In this document: one piece after another, positions 37,912-46,262 of the stretch | Numbering within the stretch: the stretch's first letter is position 1 | Layout: each line of letters begins with the position of its first letter | Origin: Planctomycetota bacterium | Lineage (GTDB): Bacteria; Planctomycetota; J058 | Reading direction: 5' to 3' | Assembly (NCBI GenBank): GCA_023954375.1 | Contig: JAMLIC010000015.1 | Coordinates: 1 to 64,000, forward strand | DNA length: 64,000 nucleotides | The notes under the pieces: model-generated | Told to the model about the DNA's origin: nothing | Database searches by the model: none | The model's input: only the letters and a program-made list of their open reading frames with translations | Program-made: the position numbers and the translations under genes

Positions 37912-38562
37912 ATGGTCGGACCGGCCCAGGACGACACCGCCACGACGCCGCTCGCCTACGCCCACGCCCGGGCGGCGCACACCCACGACTACCTGAAGGA
38001 CGGCGTGCTCGCGGCCCTGCGCGGCGAGCACGGCGTCCGGGACGTCCTCGACGCGGGCTGCGGCAACGGCGCCTTCGCGGGGGTCCTCCGCCGCGAGGGC
38101 TTCGACGTCTGGGCGTGTGACGCGTCGCCGTCCGGGGTCGAGGTGGCCCGCGAGCACGTCCCCGACGTCCGCTTCGCCGTCGCCTCGGTCTATGACGACC
38201 TCCTGGCGCCGTTCGGCCGCACGACGCCGTTCGACGCGATCACCTCGCTCGAGGTGATCGAGCACCTCTACAGCCCGCGCGCGTTCCTCGACCGCGTCCA
38301 CGGCGCGCTGCGGCCGGGGGGGCTGCTCGTCCTCTCGACGCCGTACCACGGCTACCTGAAGAACCTGGCGCTCGCCCTCTCGAACCGCCTCGACGCCCAC
38401 TTCAGCGTCCTGTGGGACGGCGGGCACATCAAGTTCTGGTCGCGCCGGACCTTGTCCGCCGTCCTCGAGGAGCGCGGCTTCGAGCCCTGCGGCTTCCGCG
38501 GGGCCGGGCGGCTGCCCTACCTGTGGAAGTCGATGGTGCTGACCGCGCGCCGGCGACCGTGA
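37912..38562 (+). CDS. Class I SAM methyltransferase (Methyltransf_23/UbiG-like)
   Basis: 216 residues. Motif I DVLDAGCGNGAFAGVLRREG near residue 43, then VWACDASPSGVEVAREHVPDVRFAVASVYDDL, DAITSLEVIEHLYSPRAFLDRVHGALRPGGLLVLSTPYHG (motifs II and III) and a C-terminal HIKFWSRRTLSAVLEERGFE. This ordering fits the UbiG-like or bacterial LPS-biosynthesis methyltransferases that act on small or lipid-linked substrates. It lies 18 bases after the GxxxG protein and 46 bases before nadC; function in either glycan or cofactor chemistry is open. Confidence 0.8.
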   Translation: MVGPAQDDTATTPLAYAHARAAHTHDYLKDGVLAALRGEHGVRDVLDAGCGNGAFAGVLRREGFDVWACDASPSGVEVAREHVPDVRFAVASVYDDLLAPFGRTTPFDAITSLEVIEHLYSPRAFLDRVHGALRPGGLLVLSTPYHGYLKNLALALSNRLDAHFSVLWDGGHIKFWSRRTLSAVLEERGFEPCGFRGAGRLPYLWKSMVLTARRRP

Positions 38563-38608
38563 CCGGAGGCGGACTTCCGCATACACTCGCCCCCTCTGGA
38601 GCGCCCGC

Positions 38609-39523
38609 GTGGACGACCTCGACCCGAGCGTGTTCGACGGCGACGACGTGACCCGCCTCCTGGAGGTGGCCGTCACCGAGGACCTCGGCCCCGGCGGGAC
38701 CTACGAGGGCGACGTGACCTCGCGGGTGATCCCCGACGCGGCCCCCTGCCGGGGCGAGGTCGTCTTCCGCGAGGCGGGCGTCCTCGCCGGATTGCCGATC
38801 GTGCGCCGCGTGCTGGCGCGGATCGCGCCGAACGCGCGCCTCGAGGAGCGGGCCCGCGACGGCGACCGGGTCGCGGCGCGCCAGGTGGTCGCCGTGATCA
38901 CCGGCCCCGCGCGCGAGGTCCTGGCCGCGGAGCGGCTGCTCCTCAACTTCCTCCAGCGGCTCAGCGGGACGGCGACGGCCACGCGGCGCCTCGTCGACGC
39001 GGTCGCCGGCACGTCCGCGCGGGTGCTCGACACGCGCAAGACGACCCCGGGCTGGCGGCTCATCGAGAAGTACGCCGTCCGCGCCGGCGGCGGCCACAAC
39101 CACCGGGTCGGGCTCTACGACCAGATCCTGCTCAAGGACAACCACCTCGCCGTCCTGGGCGGCGAGGCGGCGATCGCCGAGGTCGTCCCCCTCGCGCGGG
39201 CGAAGGCCCCGCCGGGGACGGCGCTCGAGCTCGAGGTCACGACCCTCGACGGCGCCCTGAGCGCGGCCCGGGCCGGGGCCGACATCGTGCTCCTCGACAA
39301 CTTCGACCCGCCGCACCTGCGCGAGGCGGTCGAGGCCGTGCGGGCGGACGCCCGCGCGCGCGGCGCGCGGCCGCCGCTCCTCGAGGCGTCGGGCGGGATC
39401 ACGCTCGACACGATCCGCGCCTTCGCCGAGACCGGCGTGGACCGTATCTCCACCGGCTCCATGACCCACTCGGCCAGGAGCCTCGACATCGCGCTCGACT
39501 TCGAGATCGGAGGCCCCGCCTGA
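38609..39523 (+). CDS. nadC: Nicotinate-nucleotide pyrophosphorylase (carboxylating)
   Basis: 304 residues. Converts quinolinate and PRPP to nicotinate mononucleotide in de novo NAD synthesis. Signatures: EDLGPGGTYEGDVTSRVIP, LLLNFLQRLSGTATATRRLVDAVAGTSARVLDTRKTTPGWRLIEKYAVRAGGGHNHRVGLYDQILLKDNH (Arg, Lys and His of the quinolinate/PRPP site), LEVTTLDGALSAARAGADIVLLDNFDP, LEASGGITLDTIRAFAETGVDRISTGSMTHSA. Start GTG 38609. Its stop overlaps the first codon of the next gene (CTGA). Confidence 0.96.
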   Translation: MDDLDPSVFDGDDVTRLLEVAVTEDLGPGGTYEGDVTSRVIPDAAPCRGEVVFREAGVLAGLPIVRRVLARIAPNARLEERARDGDRVAARQVVAVITGPAREVLAAERLLLNFLQRLSGTATATRRLVDAVAGTSARVLDTRKTTPGWRLIEKYAVRAGGGHNHRVGLYDQILLKDNHLAVLGGEAAIAEVVPLARAKAPPGTALELEVTTLDGALSAARAGADIVLLDNFDPPHLREAVEAVRADARARGARPPLLEASGGITLDTIRAFAETGVDRISTGSMTHSARSLDIALDFEIGGPA

Positions 39524-40479
39524 CCGCCTCGACGACGCAGGGCAACGGCGCCGCCCCGGGCGCCGCGATCGACCTCGTCCGGCGCCTGGCCGACAACGTC
39601 AAGCAGGTCTTCGTCGGCCGCGAGACGACGGTCGAGCACCTGCTCACGGCCCTCCTCGCCGAGGGGCACCTCCTGATCGAGGACGCCCCGGGCGTCGGCA
39701 AGACGACGCTGGCCAAGGCGCTGGCCCGCTCGATCGACGCCTCGTTCAAGCGGATCCAGTTCACGCCCGACCTCCTGCCGAGCGACATCGTGGGGGTCTC
39801 GGTCTTCGACCAGGCGAAGGCCACGTTCAACTTCAAGCCGGGGCCGATCTTCGCCAACGTGGTCCTGGCCGACGAGATCAACCGCACCAACCCGCGCACG
39901 CAGTCGAGCCTGCTCGAGGCCATGAGCGAGCCGCAGGTCAGCGTCGACGGCGAGCCGCACGCGTTGCCGCGCCCGTTCCTCGTCCTGGCCACCCAGAACC
40001 CGCACGAGTTCGAGGGCACCTACCCGCTCCCCGAGTCGCAGCTCGACCGCTTCCTCCTGCGGATCCGGATCGGCTACCCGTCGCCCGAGCAGGAGCGCGA
40101 GGTCCTGCGCGCCCAGGCCGCCCGCCACCCGCTCGAGGGGCTGCGGCCGGTGGTCACGGGCCAGGACGTCCTGCGCCTGCAGGAGGCCACCCGGCACGTG
40201 CGCGTCGACGACGCCGTCCTCGACTACGTGGTGGCGATCGCCCAGCGCTCGCGCGAGACCCCCGAGCTGGCCGTCGGCGTCAGCCCGCGCGGCTCGCTCT
40301 GCCTGCGCCGCGCGGCGCAGGCCCTGGCGCTCGTCCGCGGGCGCGACCACGTCGTGCCCGACGACGTGAAGGAGCTCGTACTGCCCGCGCTCGCGCACCG
40401 AGTGGTGGTCGGGCGCGGGGGCGGGACCGCCGACCAGGTGCTGGACGAGCTCGTGCAGGCCGTCCCGGCGCCGCTCTGA
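39520..40479 (+). CDS. MoxR-family AAA ATPase, probable CTG start
   Basis: 319 residues if read from CTG 39520. MoxR ATPases are chaperone-like AAA+ proteins usually paired with DUF58/VWA proteins. Walker A EDAPGVGKTTLAKAL lies at about residues 53-66, upstream of the first ATG/GTG/TTG in frame (GTG 39790), so a start at that GTG would delete the P-loop. No ATG, GTG or TTG occurs in frame between 39430 and 39790; CTG 39520 overlaps the nadC stop (CTGA), like the GTGA/ATGA overlaps elsewhere. Walker B VVLADEINRTNPRTQSSLLEAMSE, sensor VLATQNPHEFEGTYPLPESQLDRF and the C-terminal SPRGSLCLRRAAQALALVRGRDHVVPDDV are all present. No DUF58 or VWA partner follows. Confidence 0.8.
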   Translation: MTASTTQGNGAAPGAAIDLVRRLADNVKQVFVGRETTVEHLLTALLAEGHLLIEDAPGVGKTTLAKALARSIDASFKRIQFTPDLLPSDIVGVSVFDQAKATFNFKPGPIFANVVLADEINRTNPRTQSSLLEAMSEPQVSVDGEPHALPRPFLVLATQNPHEFEGTYPLPESQLDRFLLRIRIGYPSPEQEREVLRAQAARHPLEGLRPVVTGQDVLRLQEATRHVRVDDAVLDYVVAIAQRSRETPELAVGVSPRGSLCLRRAAQALALVRGRDHVVPDDVKELVLPALAHRVVVGRGGGTADQVLDELVQAVPAPL

Positions 40480-40484
40480 GGCCC

Positions 40485-41387
40485 ATGGCCCGGGCGCTCG
40501 ACCTCGTCCGCTCGCTGCGGTTCGTCCTCTCGCATCCGCTCAACCGGCGGCGGCCGGCCGCGGCGGCGGCCCGGTGGCTGCGCTGGCAGGTGGGGAGCCG
40601 CCTGCTCCCGGGCGCCTCCGTCGCCGTCCCGTTCGTGAACGGCTCGCGCCTCCTCGTGCGGCCCGGCATGACCGGCGCGACCGGGAACGTCTACTGCGGG
40701 CTGCACGAGCTGGAGGAGATGGCCTTCCTCCTGCACCTCCTCCGGCCCGAGGACCAGTTCGTCGACGTCGGCGCCAACGTGGGGAGCTACACCGTGCTGG
40801 CGAGCGCGGCGGTCGGCGCGCGGACGGTCGCGTTCGAGCCGGTCCCGGCGACGTTCGAGCACCTGCGCGCCAACGTGCACCTCAACGGCGTCGGCGAGCG
40901 GGTCGTCCTCCGCAACGTCGGGGTCGGCGCCAGGCCCGATCACCTGCTCTTCTCGAGCGACGACGACACGACGAACCGCGTCCTGGCCGGGCCGCAGGAC
41001 GACCGGCCGAGCGTCCGGGTCCCGGTCGTCCGCCTCGACGACGAGCGCGCCATCACGTCGCCGCGCCTGGTGAAGATCGACGTCGAGGGCTACGAGGGGG
41101 CCGTCCTCGACGGCGCCGCCGAGCTCCTGCGTTCGCCGGGGCTCGACGCGCTCGTCCTCGAGCTCATGGGCCAGGGGGCGCGCTACGGCTTCGACGAGGG
41201 CGCGCTCCGGGCGCGGCTCCGCGCGAGCGGGTTCGTGCCCTGCCGCTACGACCCGTTCCGGCGCGTCCTCGAGCCCGCGCCGGGCGACGCCCCGTCGGGC
41301 AACGCGATCCTGGTCCGCGACCCGGGGCGGGTGCAGGCGCGGCTCGCCACGGCGCCCGCGTTCCGGGTCCTCGACGGGACGCTCTGA
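40485..41387 (+). CDS. FkbM-family methyltransferase
   Basis: 300 residues, five bases after the MoxR gene. SAM motif QFVDVGANVGSYTVLASAAVGA near residue 87, AFEPVPATFEHLRANVHLNG, VGARPDHLLFSSDDDTTNRVL, and the family motif LVKIDVEGYEGAVLDGAAELL. N-terminal ~60 residues (FVLSHPLNRRRPAAAAARWLRWQVGSRL) form an amphipathic helix often seen in FkbM enzymes of EPS clusters. Third FkbM-type methyltransferase here, encoded next to a glycosyltransferase fusion. Confidence 0.82.
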   Translation: MARALDLVRSLRFVLSHPLNRRRPAAAAARWLRWQVGSRLLPGASVAVPFVNGSRLLVRPGMTGATGNVYCGLHELEEMAFLLHLLRPEDQFVDVGANVGSYTVLASAAVGARTVAFEPVPATFEHLRANVHLNGVGERVVLRNVGVGARPDHLLFSSDDDTTNRVLAGPQDDRPSVRVPVVRLDDERAITSPRLVKIDVEGYEGAVLDGAAELLRSPGLDALVLELMGQGARYGFDEGALRARLRASGFVPCRYDPFRRVLEPAPGDAPSGNAILVRDPGRVQARLATAPAFRVLDGTL

Positions 41388-41443
41388 GGGCGGCACCCGG
41401 CTCCGGGCCGGCCAGGCCTGGCTCGGTACAACCTGGCGACGAC

Positions 41444-43261
41444 ATGCCCCCGATCACCCACGTCGTCACCCACGCCGTCACCACGCGAGCCCTCCTGCGC
41501 GGCCAGCTCGCCTGGCTGCGCGGGCGCGGGCACGAGGTGTCGGTCGTCTCCGCCCCCGGGCCGGCGCTCGACGACGTGGCCCGCACGCAGGGCGTCGAGA
41601 CGGTCGGCGTGCCGATGTCGCGCGAGATCGAGCCGCTGGCCGACCTCGTCTCGCTCGTCCGGCTCGTGCGGACGCTCCGGCGCCTGCGGCCGGACGTGCT
41701 CAACGCCAGCACGCCCAAGGCGGGGCTCCTGGGCACGGTGGCCGGGGCGATCGCGCGCGTGCCGGTACGGGTCTACCTGCTCCGCGGGCTGCGCCTCGAG
41801 ACGGCGACCGGCCTGCGCGGGCGCACGCTGGCGCTCACCGAGCGGGTCGCCTGCGCCCTCGCGCACGAGGTCGTGTGCGTGAGTCACAGCCTGCGCCGGC
41901 GGGCCGTCGAGGAGGGCCTGGTCGACCCGGCCCGGGCGCGGGTGCTCGGGGCTGGCTCGTCGAACGGCGTCGACGCCGAGCGCTTCGCCCCGCGGCCCCC
42001 CGACCCTGCCCTGCGAGCGCGCCTGGGCCTCCCCGAGGGCGCGCCGGTCGTGGGCTTCGTCGGCCGGCTCACGCGCGACAAGGGGATCGAGGACCTGTGG
42101 CGGGCCTTCGAGGGTGTCGTGCTCCCGCGGGTCCCCCGGGGCCTGGCTCCTGCTCGTGGGCGAGCCGGAGCCGGGCGACCCCGTGCCGCCGGCCGTGCTC
42201 GAGGCCCTCGCCCGCCACCCGCAGGTCGTCCGCACCGACGGCTTCGTGGTCGAACGGCGCCCTACTACGGGCTCATGTCGGTCCTGGCGTTCCCGTCGGC
42301 CCGCGAGGGCTTCCCCAACGCCCCGCTCGAGGCGGCCGCCTGCCTGCCGGTGGCCGGGTTCGTGGCAACGGGCACGGTCGACGCCGTGGTCGACGGGGTC
42401 ACGGGCACGCTGGTCCCCCGGGGCGACGGGAGAGCCCTCGGCGACGCGCTCGCGCGCTACCTCGAGGACCCCGCCCTCGCCCGCGCCCACGGCCAGGCGG
42501 GCCGGACGCGCGCGCTCGAGGCCTTCGCGCCCGAGCGCGTGTGGACGGCGCTCGAGGCCGAGTACCTGCGCCTCCGCGTCCCCGGCCGCCTCGCCCGCCT
42601 GCGCCGCGCCGCCGGCCGCCTCGGCCGCTCGCGGACGCTCAAGCGCGCGCTCGACCTGTCCGTGGCCAGCGCGGCGCTCGCCGGCACATGGCCGCTCCTC
42701 GCCGCCGCGGCGCTGGCCGTGCGGGTCGGGATCGGCCGCCCCGTGCTCTTCGCCCAGCGCCGGCCGGGCCTCCACGGGCGGCCGTTCACGGTCTACAAGC
42801 TGCGCACGATGACCGACGCCCGCGGCCCCGACGGGCGCCCCCTGCCCGACCACGCCCGCCTGACGCGCCTCGGGCGCCTCCTGGGCAGCACCAGCCTCGA
42901 CGAGCTCCCCGAGCTCTGGAACGTCCTGCGCGGCGACATGAGCCTCGTGGGGCCGCGGCCGCTCCTCATGGAGTACCTCGACCGCTACACGCCCGAGCAG
43001 GCCCGCCGCCACGAGGTCAAGCCCGGCCTCACCGGCCGGGCGGTCGTCCACGGGCGCAACGCGCTGACGTGGGAGGAGAAGTTCGCGCACGACGTGTGGT
43101 ATGTCGACCACTGGACCCTCGGCCTCGACCTGCGCGTCCTCCTCCGCACGGCCTGGGCCGTCCTCGCCCGGGAGGGGGTCTCGGCGCCGGGCGAGGCGAC
43201 CATGCCGGTGTTCACGGGGACGCAGGCCCCTGCGTCAGCGAGGTCGCTCCAGGCGGTGTGA
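41444..43261 (+). CDS. GT4 glycosyltransferase fused to PglC/WcaJ-like phosphoglycosyl transferase; two compensating frameshifts
   Basis: 605 residues in one frame. N-terminal GT-B part (residues 1-380): [59 protein letters not shown] (as in CapM-type enzymes), [45 protein letters not shown]-terminal part (from ~400) is a monotopic phosphoglycosyl transferase: [46 protein letters not shown] and [25 protein letters not shown] with the catalytic Asp-Glu pair. Between 42133 and 42253 the true frame appears to be the next one, where [15 protein letters not shown] and [15 protein letters not shown] read well: one extra C in the C5 run at 42133-42137 and one missing base near 42252 explain it. Such fusions load a lipid and add the next sugar. 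Confidence 0.82.
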   Translation: MPPITHVVTHAVTTRALLRGQLAWLRGRGHEVSVVSAPGPALDDVARTQGVETVGVPMSREIEPLADLVSLVRLVRTLRRLRPDVLNASTPKAGLLGTVAGAIARVPVRVYLLRGLRLETATGLRGRTLALTERVACALAHEVVCVSHSLRRRAVEEGLVDPARARVLGAGSSNGVDAERFAPRPPDPALRARLGLPEGAPVVGFVGRLTRDKGIEDLWRAFEGVVLPRVPRGLAPARGRAGAGRPRAAGRARGPRPPPAGRPHRRLRGRTAPYYGLMSVLAFPSAREGFPNAPLEAAACLPVAGFVATGTVDAVVDGVTGTLVPRGDGRALGDALARYLEDPALARAHGQAGRTRALEAFAPERVWTALEAEYLRLRVPGRLARLRRAAGRLGRSRTLKRALDLSVASAALAGTWPLLAAAALAVRVGIGRPVLFAQRRPGLHGRPFTVYKLRTMTDARGPDGRPLPDHARLTRLGRLLGSTSLDELPELWNVLRGDMSLVGPRPLLMEYLDRYTPEQARRHEVKPGLTGRAVVHGRNALTWEEKFAHDVWYVDHWTLGLDLRVLLRTAWAVLAREGVSAPGEATMPVFTGTQAPASARSLQAV

Positions 43262-43265
43262 AGCG

Positions 43266-44155
43266 TCACACGTCGTGATTGGCTCGGTCGGCCAGGGGCT
43301 CGATCAGGTCGACCAGGAGCTGCCGACCCGTCGCCCTGAGAGCGTCGATCGACACCCCGCGACCGCTCAGGAGGCCGACCTCGCACGTGAAGTGCGCCTC
43401 CTCGAGAGCCGCACGCGTCTCGAGCAACGCACGCAGTCCGCTCCCCGCATCGCGGGCCAGGTCGCGCCAGTCGAGAGGGAGCTGCTCCCTGAGGGCCTGG
43501 ACCCACGGATCGAGCCACGCCTCGACGTCCGCGCGGGACGAGAGGTGAGCGATCGCCAGCACGCGCCCGAGGCCTTCGCCGAGCGCAAGATCCCGCGTCC
43601 CTCCATGGGCTTCAGCATGCGCACCTCGCCGACGTGGGGGTGCGAGAGCAGGTTCGCCAGCGCCATCATCGCGGGCGCGGCGTGGTCGATCCCGTGCTCC
43701 GTTCGCACCCGCCCCTCTCCCGTGAGGCCCTGGAAGCGGAACGTCGGCAAGCCGAACCAGGCGCCATGGACCCTGACGGGGATCCACTCCTTCGCCTGGC
43801 GCTGTGCAGGCGACGGCAGGTTCAGGAACTCGAGGAAGTAGTCCATCGAGTCGGGCGGGAAGAGTCGAATCGCCGGGAGCCGGTCCGCCGGTTTGGCAGC
43901 GGCCGCCCCGGGCGCCTCGGGGTCCTGCCTCCAGCCGAGGTCCCGGAGGCGCTCCGCCATGGCCGCGCACGATCGGACGTCTCCCGCGGGGTGGACGACG
44001 AGGTCCGCGTCCTTCGTCTTGACGCCCCGCTGACCCAGCTGATCGCGGAAGGCGTAAGCGGCGGCGAGGCTGCCGACGACGTAGACGTGCGGGTGGAGCT
44101 CGAGGGGCAGGTCCTGCGCCAATCGAGCGAGGAGCCGCGCTGGATCGAGCAACAT
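43266..44155 (-). pseudogene. AbiEii-like nucleotidyltransferase, frameshifted
   Basis: Starts ATG 44155 (TGATG overlap with the upstream HTH gene). N-terminal part has the nucleotidyltransferase signature: YVVGSLAAAYAFRDQLGQRG, then KTKDADLVVHPAG (DAD metal pair). It reads in one frame to KPMEGRG; then a clean continuation (DLALGEGLGRVLAIAHLSSRADVEAWLDPWVQAL to the C-terminal LVDLIEPLADRANHDV) is in the next frame. A single missing base in the C3 run at 43599-43601 restores a 296-residue protein. The catalytic residues precede the break. In the AbiE type IV toxin-antitoxin family the nucleotidyltransferase is the toxin, encoded second. Mutational inactivation and assembly error cannot be told apart from sequence. 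Confidence 0.7.
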
Positions 44156-45237
44156 CACGCGGCGTTCCTCCGCATCATGCGATCGAGCAGGGCGCCCGCC
44201 TGCTCGTGAAGACGTAGCTCGTGCAGGTCGAGGAGCACCTCGACGGGGTCGGCGAACGGCAGTCCTCCCGCCGGGTCCTCCGCGAAGAGTGACGCCGGCC
44301 GCCGCACCGCGTGGACCACGAGCACGGACCCTGGCGCGTCCGGCGAGGTCGGCTCGAGCGCCGGGTCGAGCCGCTCCACGAACCCGAGGTCCGCCACCCC
44401 GTCGGGAGCGTGAAGGCTCAGGTCCAGGCGCGGTAGGCCCTGGAGGTCGAAGAGTGGGTCCCAGTGGTGGGCTCCGACCACCCCGCCCAGCGCGACCTGG
44501 GGGGGCTTCAGCCGCTGGAGGCGCCGGAGCAGGTCCGGGGGCGGGGTCCGCCCGCCCGAGGCGTCCCTGTAGGCGACCGTCCCCCGGAGGGAGTGCGAGA
44601 GCGCCAGGAGCTCGCTCCAGGCTCGCTCGGGGAGGCCGACGAGCTCGACGCTGCGGTCGGAGCGCGCGTGGACGTCGCGCTGGAGCCGCTTCAGGGCGCG
44701 TGAGGTGGTGGGATAGGTGGCCCCGGCCTGTGCGCCCAGCTCGCCTCGCGAGATCGGCCCCTGACCGACCAGCCACCGCGACATGAGCACCTGGAGGATC
44801 AGGAGGTGCTTCGGGACCGGAGGGGTCACGGTCGCCGTGGCCGTGACAGCTGCGCGCGCGAGGGCGGCGAGCGCCTCGAGGTGTGCGTCTGCGCCCGGGA
44901 CGACCACCTCGAGCTCGTCTCCCACCGCGACCAGGGCGAGCCGGGAGGTCACCTCTGGCTGCAGGATCGCGAGGAGATCGGCCCACTCCTGCCTGAGCCT
45001 GGCCTCCGTCAGCCGTGCGGCTTCGAGGAGGAGGCAGGCCTGTCGCACCCGGGCGTTCTTCGAGAGATAGACAGCGAGGCGGGCGAGGTGGGCCCTAAGG
45101 TCCCGGGCACCGGCCTGATGCACCACGTCGAGGACCCGGCCACCTCCGCGCTGCTCGAAGTGCACTTCAGCGTGCGAAGGGTGGTAGCCCAGCCTGGCGA
45201 GCCGAGCTGTCAGCGCGTCGTCCAAGTGCTGAGCCAC
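44155..45237 (-). CDS. AbiEi-like winged-helix protein (putative antitoxin/autoregulator)
   Basis: 360 residues from GTG 45237. N-terminal ~130 residues are mixed alpha/beta (DDALTARLARLGYHPSHAEVHFEQRGGGRVLDVV, EWADLLAILQPEVTSRLALVAVGD). A winged-helix HTH follows (~145-185: LILQVLMSRWLVGQGPISRGELGAQAGATYPTTSRALKRLQ). The C-terminal part (GVVGAHHWDPLFDLQGLPRLDLSLHAPDG to DPVEVLLDLHELRLHEQAGALLDRMM) matches the AbiEi-type C-terminal shape. It overlaps the nucleotidyltransferase start by one base, as expected for an AbiE-type operon in which this gene represses its own promoter. A three-copy 19-bp repeat directly upstream is the likely binding site. Confidence 0.68.
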   Translation of the reverse strand: MAQHLDDALTARLARLGYHPSHAEVHFEQRGGGRVLDVVHQAGARDLRAHLARLAVYLSKNARVRQACLLLEAARLTEARLRQEWADLLAILQPEVTSRLALVAVGDELEVVVPGADAHLEALAALARAAVTATATVTPPVPKHLLILQVLMSRWLVGQGPISRGELGAQAGATYPTTSRALKRLQRDVHARSDRSVELVGLPERAWSELLALSHSLRGTVAYRDASGGRTPPPDLLRRLQRLKPPQVALGGVVGAHHWDPLFDLQGLPRLDLSLHAPDGVADLGFVERLDPALEPTSPDAPGSVLVVHAVRRPASLFAEDPAGGLPFADPVEVLLDLHELRLHEQAGALLDRMMRRNAA

Positions 45238-45244
45238 TTACGAC

Positions 45245-45301
45245 TGAAAGTAGCACCTCGAATCGAAAGGCGCAACTTCAATTGAAAGTCGCACCGTTAA
45301 A
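45245..45301 (-). promoter_or_regulatory. Three 19-bp direct repeats with embedded promoter (putative AbiEi-like operator)
   Basis: On the plus strand, tGAAAGtaGCACC at 45245, cGAAAGgcGCAAC at 45264 and tGAAAGtcGCACC at 45283 recur at an exact 19-base period; the spacer ends AAT or AAA in all three. This is the most A+T-rich stretch nearby. On the minus strand TTGCGC and TACTTT are separated by 17 bases and both lie inside the repeats; the -10 is close enough to GTG 45237 for a leaderless or very short leader. Repressor binding at these repeats would block RNA polymerase. Repeat periodicity is seen; operator and promoter roles are inference. Confidence 0.7.
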
Positions 45302-45305
45302 CAGC

Positions 45306-45941
45306 CTACCTGGGGCCCTCGGCCGACGCGGCCTCGTCCGGCGGCGCGAGGGCGTCCCCCTCCGACGAGGCCTCGGCCGGTGGCGCGGCTTCGGGCTCCT
45401 CCGCCTTCTGCGCCGGCCGCGGCGGCAGCCGCTTGAACCGGGTCGCCAGGTCGTCGATCACGGTGCGCGTCAGCCCGCGCAGGTTCTCCCGCACGAGCCC
45501 CTCGCCGTCCAGGTCGCTCCACAGGTGGGGGACGAACACGCCGGGCCACCACCAGAGCACGGCCACGGTGCTCCGGGCCTCGGCCTGGATCAACCGCTCG
45601 CCCTGCTCCTCGACCCAGCCGCGCACGAGGAGGTCGTGGAAGCGGAACGTCGGGACCGTGAGCAGGGTCAGGCCCGAGAAGAAGGCGTTGACCCCCGACC
45701 AGGCGATCGCGTCCTCGAACCACACGTGCAGGGTCGCCGGCTCGCCCGGCACGGCGCCGCAGGTGCGCGACTCGTGGACCGCCTGCACCTGCGCCGGCTC
45801 CTCGCCGTGGGCGACGTAACCCGACCACACGGGGTTCGCGGCGGTCCAGGGGACCTGCTCGGGACGGCCCTCCCAGTTCCAGCCGAGGCACCCCGGCGCG
45901 CCTACGACGAGGGCCGCCAGGAGGACGAGCGAGCGGGTCAC
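45306..45941 (-). CDS. Putative lipoprotein, unknown function
   Basis: 211 residues. GTG 45941 is chosen because AGGAGG (45945-45950) lies four bases upstream. Signal peptide VTRSLVLLAALVVGAPGCLGW with lipobox GAPGC (Cys ~18). The body holds aromatic-rich stretches (YVAHGEEPAQVQAVHESRTCG, NAFFSGLTLLTVPTFRFHDLLVRGWVEEQGERLIQAEARSTVAVLWWWPGVFVPHLWSDL) and an acidic, Ala/Pro-rich C-terminal tail. Family not recognised. It is transcribed after the YceK-like lipoprotein gene seven bases upstream, so the two probably act together at the envelope. Confidence 0.6.
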   Translation of the reverse strand: MTRSLVLLAALVVGAPGCLGWNWEGRPEQVPWTAANPVWSGYVAHGEEPAQVQAVHESRTCGAVPGEPATLHVWFEDAIAWSGVNAFFSGLTLLTVPTFRFHDLLVRGWVEEQGERLIQAEARSTVAVLWWWPGVFVPHLWSDLDGEGLVRENLRGLTRTVIDDLATRFKRLPPRPAQKAEEPEAAPPAEASSEGDALAPPDEAASAEGPR

Positions 45942-45944
45942 GGG

Positions 45945-45950
45945 CCTCCT
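45945..45950 (-). promoter_or_regulatory. Strong Shine-Dalgarno deciding the GTG start of the 45306-45941 lipoprotein
   Basis: AGGAGG four bases upstream of GTG 45941. It rules out the longer in-frame start at 46013, which would lie inside the YceK-like gene. Confidence 0.8.
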
Positions 45951-46251
45951 ACCGCACGTGCCGCGGGACGCCGAGCCGCCGGGGGTCCTCGGCGCGGACC
46001 TCCACGCCGTCACGCTCGATCTCGTTGAGGTAGGCGAGCGGCGACATGCACACGTCCCCCACGAACGAGAAGGGCAGGTCCAGGCAGTAGAAGACCACGT
46101 CCATGACCCCGGCGCGCTCGTGGCGGAGCTGCTTCAGGATCAGCCGCACGCCGCCGTAGATCGCGGGCCCGTCGGGCTGGTGGGCCTGGTGGAGGGTCCC
46201 GCAGCCCGCGAGTCCGACGCTCAGCGCCACGGCCGCGAGCCGCCGGACCAA
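45949..46251 (-). CDS. YceK/YidQ-like lipoprotein (TTG start)
   Basis: 100 residues from TTG 46251; this start gives a proper lipoprotein signal (MVRRLAAVALSVGLAGC, charged start and LAGC lipobox), whereas the GTG further in leaves too short a signal. YceK-family features: YGGVRLILKQL, VMDVVFYCLDLPFSFVGDVCMSPLAYLNEIE. The family has no firm function; members are small envelope lipoproteins. Gene spacing is tight: 11 bases after the upstream stop, 7 before the next start. Confidence 0.72.
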   Translation of the reverse strand: MVRRLAAVALSVGLAGCGTLHQAHQPDGPAIYGGVRLILKQLRHERAGVMDVVFYCLDLPFSFVGDVCMSPLAYLNEIERDGVEVRAEDPRRLGVPRHVR

Positions 46252-46262
46252 CGCGCGCGCCG

